7,357 nt of DNA from assembly GCA_900552155.1 (NCBI GenBank), contig URYU01000087.1, forward strand, positions 1 to 7,357, read 5' to 3'. The translations under genes were made by a program, and so were the position numbers. Under the pieces are notes generated by a model that was not told the DNA's origin, did not search any database, and was given only the letters and a program-made list of their open reading frames with translations. Of the stretch, positions 4,832 to 7,357 are shown one piece after another. The stretch's first letter is position 1, and every line of letters starts with the position of its first letter. The stretch comes from an uncultured Collinsella sp. (GTDB lineage: Bacteria > Actinomycetota > Coriobacteriia > Coriobacteriales > Coriobacteriaceae).

Positions 4832-5563
4832 ATGAGTTTGATAGAACAGTTGCGAGGCGCTATGGAAGAATCGATGCACGTCGGCGAGCAGGAAACGAGC
4901 CTACAGGACCAGTCCTACCACACCATTCGACGCAAAATCGTCTACCTGGACTACAAGCCGGGCGAAAAGCTGGGCGTCAAGCAACTTTGCGACGACCTAG
5001 ATATGGGGCGCACCCCTGTGCGCGAGGCTTTGGTTCGTTTGGCGCAGGAAGGCCTGGTGCGCACCGTGCCCCAGAGCGGTACCTACGTCTCGCCCATCAA
5101 CCTCACCCTTGCCGAGAGTGCCTGTTACATCCGCGAGCATCTGGAAAAGCAGGTGATTGTGGAGTGCTGTGCGCGCGCCACGTCGGCCGGCATCGAGCAG
5201 CTCGACCGCGCCATCGTGCTGCAGGAAAAGGCCATGGCCGAAGAGGATCGCATCGGCTTCTTTTTGAGCGACAACCTCATGCATCACATGATTTTTAGCA
5301 TCGCATGTCGCAGCACCGTGTGGTCGTGGCTCGAAGAGACCAATGCCGACCTGGAGCGCTTCCGCTGGCTGCGCGCCGCCACGCAGGTTCTCGACAATCA
5401 GGACATCGTGAACGAGCACAAGCAGATTCGCCGCGCTATCGCCGGTCGCGACCCCATCGAAGCGAGCTTTTTGGTCAGCAAGCACCTGCATATGATGTTC
5501 CGCAACCAGACCGAGGTTCTGGACCAGTTCCCCGAGTACTTCGAGACCAGCAAGCTCCGCTAA
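4832..5563 (+). CDS. GntR family transcriptional regulator, FCD (FadR) type
   Basis: The 243-residue product is a FadR-subfamily GntR regulator. Residues ~26-90 are the winged helix, with the hallmarks PGEKL (43-47), the recognition helix GRTPVREAL (59-67), RLAQEGLV (69-76) and the wing GTYVS (83-87). Residues ~98-230 form the all-helical FCD ligand domain, with candidate metal/ligand residues in SDNLMHHMIF, in VNEHKQI and in SKHLHMMF, matching the usual Asp/His set. Such proteins typically sense small organic acids and repress neighbouring genes. The gene is divergent from the YeiH-type exporter, its probable target. The start is uncertain: ATG 4832 has no ribosome binding site but lies next to a -10-like cataat, as in a leaderless mRNA; ATG 4862 (gagg four bases upstream) and ATG 4874 (ggaag five bases upstream) are alternatives and would leave the domains intact. 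The stop codon overlaps the terminator palindrome. Confidence 0.92.
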   Translation: MSLIEQLRGAMEESMHVGEQETSLQDQSYHTIRRKIVYLDYKPGEKLGVKQLCDDLDMGRTPVREALVRLAQEGLVRTVPQSGTYVSPINLTLAESACYIREHLEKQVIVECCARATSAGIEQLDRAIVLQEKAMAEEDRIGFFLSDNLMHHMIFSIACRSTVWSWLEETNADLERFRWLRAATQVLDNQDIVNEHKQIRRAIAGRDPIEASFLVSKHLHMMFRNQTEVLDQFPEYFETSKLR

Positions 5564-5600
5564 CCTGCCAAATAGGGACAGGTTCATTTTGGCAGGTTTT
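5562..5600 (+). terminator. GGGAC-loop palindrome acting as GntR gene terminator (REP-like)
   Basis: aacctgccaaa (5562-5572) and tttggcaggtt (5588-5598) are a perfect 11-bp inverted repeat followed by a short T-run (5597-5600). The loop tagggacaggttcat carries a second caggtt (5579-5584) that can pair with the left arm in an alternative fold. The palindrome begins inside the TAA stop codon (5561-5563). The gggacaggttcattttgg core resembles repetitive extragenic palindromes associated with REP-type tyrosine transposases; that link is from memory of such repeats and not tested here. Confidence 0.65.
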
Positions 5601-5612
5601 ATCTGGGCAAAT

Positions 5613-5652
5613 GAAACAAGGCCCGGCTTCGCTGCAACGGAGCCGGGCCTTG
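5613..5652 (-). terminator. glmS intrinsic terminator (possibly bidirectional)
   Basis: caaggcccggct (5617-5628) and agccgggccttg (5641-5652) form a perfect 12-bp GC-rich stem, extendable by three further pairs (5629-5631/5638-5640, one wobble) to leave a six-base loop. On the minus strand it starts 22 nt after the glmS stop and is followed by tttcattt, moderately T-rich. It lies between two convergent genes and may stop transcripts from both sides. Confidence 0.75.
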
Positions 5653-5674
5653 GTCGCCAGAATGGCGGAACCAA

Positions 5675-7357
5675 CTACTCCACGGTAACGCTCTTTGCCA
5701 GGTTGCGGGGCTGGTCGACGTCGCAGCCGCGCAGGATGGCGACCTCGCGGGCGAGCAGCTGCAGCGGGACGCTCGCCGTGATGGGGCTGAACACGTCGCG
5801 GACTGCCGGCACGCGGATGATGCAGTCGGCGATCTTGTTGATCTCCTCATCGCCCTCGGTGGCAACGACGATGACCTTGGCGCCGCGCGCCTTGCACTCC
5901 ATAAGGTTCGACACGGTCTTGTCGTAGGTGGCACTCTTGGTGGCCACAGCGATGACAGGGAAGCCCGGGTCGATCAGGGCAATGGGGCCGTGCTTCATCT
6001 CACCGGCGGCGTAGGCCTCGGCGTGCAGGTAGCTGACCTCCTTGAGCTTGAGCGCACCCTCGTAGGAAATAGCGGCACCCATGCCACGGCCCACGAACAG
6101 CGCCGACTGCGCGTCCTTGCACAGCAGGGCGGCCTCATGAACGGCCTCGGTTTGGGTATCCAAAATCCACTGGATCTGCTCGGCCGTATCGGAAAGCTCG
6201 CGGAACAGCATGCGCGCCTGCTTGGTGGTCAGACGGTACTTGACCTGCGCCAGCAGCAGGGCCAAAAGCGTAAGGCTCACAACCTGGCCGATGAAGCTCT
6301 TGGTCGAGGCGACCGCGATCTCTTTGTTGGCCTTGGTGTAGATGACGCCGTCGCTCTCGCGCGCCACGGGGCTGCCCACTACGTTGGTGATGCCGAAGAC
6401 CTTGGCACCCTTGATGCGCGCGTCGCGAATGGCGGCAAGGGTATCGGCCGTCTCGCCCGACTGGGACACGGCAACGACAAGCGTCGTCGGCGTAATGATG
6501 GGGTTGCGATAACGGAACTCGCTGGCCGCCTCCACCTCGGTGGGGATGCGAGCCCAGCCCTCAATGAGATTCTTGGCAATGAGGCCAGCGTGATAGCTGG
6601 TGCCGCAAGCGATCACGTAGACGCGGTCGATGTCGTTAAGCTCCTCGAGCGAAAGGCCCAGCTCGTCGATGTCGAGCTCGCCGGCCGGCGTCATACGACC
6701 GACCAGCGTGTCACGCACGACGCGCGGCTGCTCGTGAATCTCCTTGAGCATAAAGTCGGGATAACCGCCCTTTTCTGCCATGTCCAGGTCCCAGTCGATG
6801 TGGGTGACCTTGGGCTCGATAACGTTGCCGGCCTCGTCGGTGTACTCGACGCCTGCGGGCGTGAGCTTGGCAAACTGACCGTCCTCGAGCACCACGACAT
6901 CGCGGGTGGCGTCGATGAGCGCGATGACATCGGAAGCAACATAGGAGCCGGTTTCGCCCGCGCCGACCACGATCGGGGAATCCTTGCGGGCCACGGCGAT
7001 CACGCCGGGCTCGTCAGCGCACACGGCGGCCAGACCATAGGCACCGACCACGTGAGTGCACGCCTCGCGCACGGAAGCCATCAGGTCGTGCGCCTCGGCA
7101 TAAGCCTCTTCGATCAGATGCGCGAAGACCTCGGTATCGGTCTCGCTCTTAAAGTGGTGACCGCGGCCCTCCAGCTCTTCGCGCAGCTCGGCGAAGTTCT
7201 CGATGATGCCGTTGTGGACGATGGCGATACGACCGTCGCAGCTGGTGTGGGGGTGAGCGTTAACGACGGAGGGCTTGCCGTGGGTGGCCCAACGGGTGTG
7301 GCCGATACCGCAGGTAGCGTCGCTGTCGATGTTGGAAAGCTCGCTCTCCAGGCCAGC
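5675..7357 (-). CDS. glmS: Glutamine-fructose-6-phosphate aminotransferase (isomerizing), 5' end outside window
   Basis: GlmS makes glucosamine-6-phosphate from fructose-6-phosphate and glutamine, the first step towards UDP-GlcNAc for peptidoglycan. The frame is open from the right edge; 560 residues are visible and about 55 are missing, including the catalytic N-terminal Cys. The ATG at 7081 is internal. The glutaminase domain shows GIGHTRWATHGKP and NAHPH, then VHNGIIENF and ETDTEVFAHLI. The linker has the typical EKGGYPDFMLKEIHEQP. The first SIS domain has ACGTSYHAG and SQSGETADT; the second has EGALKLKEVSYLHAEAYAAG and MKHGPIALID, which hold the isomerase residues. The C-terminus DVDQPRNLAKSVTVE is the canonical end, with the sugar-binding lysine. 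Nothing essential is missing from the visible part. The gene converges on the GntR gene and ends in its own hairpin. Any glmS leader element would be outside the window. Confidence 0.98.
   Translation of the reverse strand, partial: AGLESELSNIDSDATCGIGHTRWATHGKPSVVNAHPHTSCDGRIAIVHNGIIENFAELREELEGRGHHFKSETDTEVFAHLIEEAYAEAHDLMASVREACTHVVGAYGLAAVCADEPGVIAVARKDSPIVVGAGETGSYVASDVIALIDATRDVVVLEDGQFAKLTPAGVEYTDEAGNVIEPKVTHIDWDLDMAEKGGYPDFMLKEIHEQPRVVRDTLVGRMTPAGELDIDELGLSLEELNDIDRVYVIACGTSYHAGLIAKNLIEGWARIPTEVEAASEFRYRNPIITPTTLVVAVSQSGETADTLAAIRDARIKGAKVFGITNVVGSPVARESDGVIYTKANKEIAVASTKSFIGQVVSLTLLALLLAQVKYRLTTKQARMLFRELSDTAEQIQWILDTQTEAVHEAALLCKDAQSALFVGRGMGAAISYEGALKLKEVSYLHAEAYAAGEMKHGPIALIDPGFPVIAVATKSATYDKTVSNLMECKARGAKVIVVATEGDEEINKIADCIIRVPAVRDVFSPITASVPLQLLAREVAILRGCDVDQPRNLAKSVTVE

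Noticed and set aside
4997..5674. 225-codon minus-strand reading frame
   Set aside because: It is antisense to the GntR regulator, reads through the palindromes at 5562-5652, and has no recognisable domain.
5675..7081. Treating glmS as a 468-residue gene starting at 7081
   Set aside because: The frame stays open to the window edge and the upstream 92 codons encode canonical glutaminase motifs (GIGHTRWATHG, VHNGIIENF), so the true start is outside.

Overview
The window is a high-GC bacterial chromosome segment (roughly 60% GC by eye) with short intergenic gaps. It carries a small orphan gene, a nitroreductase, a single-pass membrane protein, a degenerate AAA+/Fis-type regulator, a YeiH-family transporter, a GntR/FCD regulator and glmS. 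Base composition, protein flavour and two intergenic elements built around GGGAC(A/G)GG suggest a gut actinobacterium of the Coriobacteriia, possibly Collinsella. That placement is inference from general familiarity; there is no rRNA or other definitive marker here.

Layout. Positions 1-97 hold an array of small perfect hairpins that resemble the end of an IS200/IS605-type element running off the left edge. A 96-residue orphan gene (155-445, minus) follows, with a consensus ribosome binding site and a textbook intrinsic terminator. Divergent from it is an FMN nitroreductase (740-1261, plus). A 228-bp convergent gap holds two strong hairpins. Then come three minus-strand genes, transcribed from right to left: a YeiH-family permease (3634-4668), a 405-residue regulator with a decayed AAA+ core and an intact Fis-type helix-turn-helix (2150-3367), and a 191-residue protein with a basic N-terminus, one membrane helix and an acidic tail (1490-2065). 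A GntR/FCD regulator (4832-5563, plus) is divergent from the permease. glmS (minus) converges on it and runs off the right edge, with 560 residues visible and about 55 missing from the N-terminus.

How the genes may work together. The GntR/FCD protein probably controls the divergent YeiH-family exporter, and itself, from the shared 163-bp gap. The regulator and membrane-protein genes are consecutive on one strand, but the second has its own candidate promoter, with a perfect 13-bp dyad between -35 and -10. A regulatory link between them is plausible but unproven. glmS is housekeeping (glucosamine-6-phosphate for cell-wall synthesis); the nitroreductase is a stand-alone redox gene.

The observations most worth following are the regulator that looks like a sigma-54 activator but has lost its Walker and GAFTGA features, two related GGGAC-loop palindromes used as apparent terminators, a large hairpin downstream of the permease, and the dyad-bearing promoter. 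I did not find a clear defence, CRISPR or biosynthetic system.
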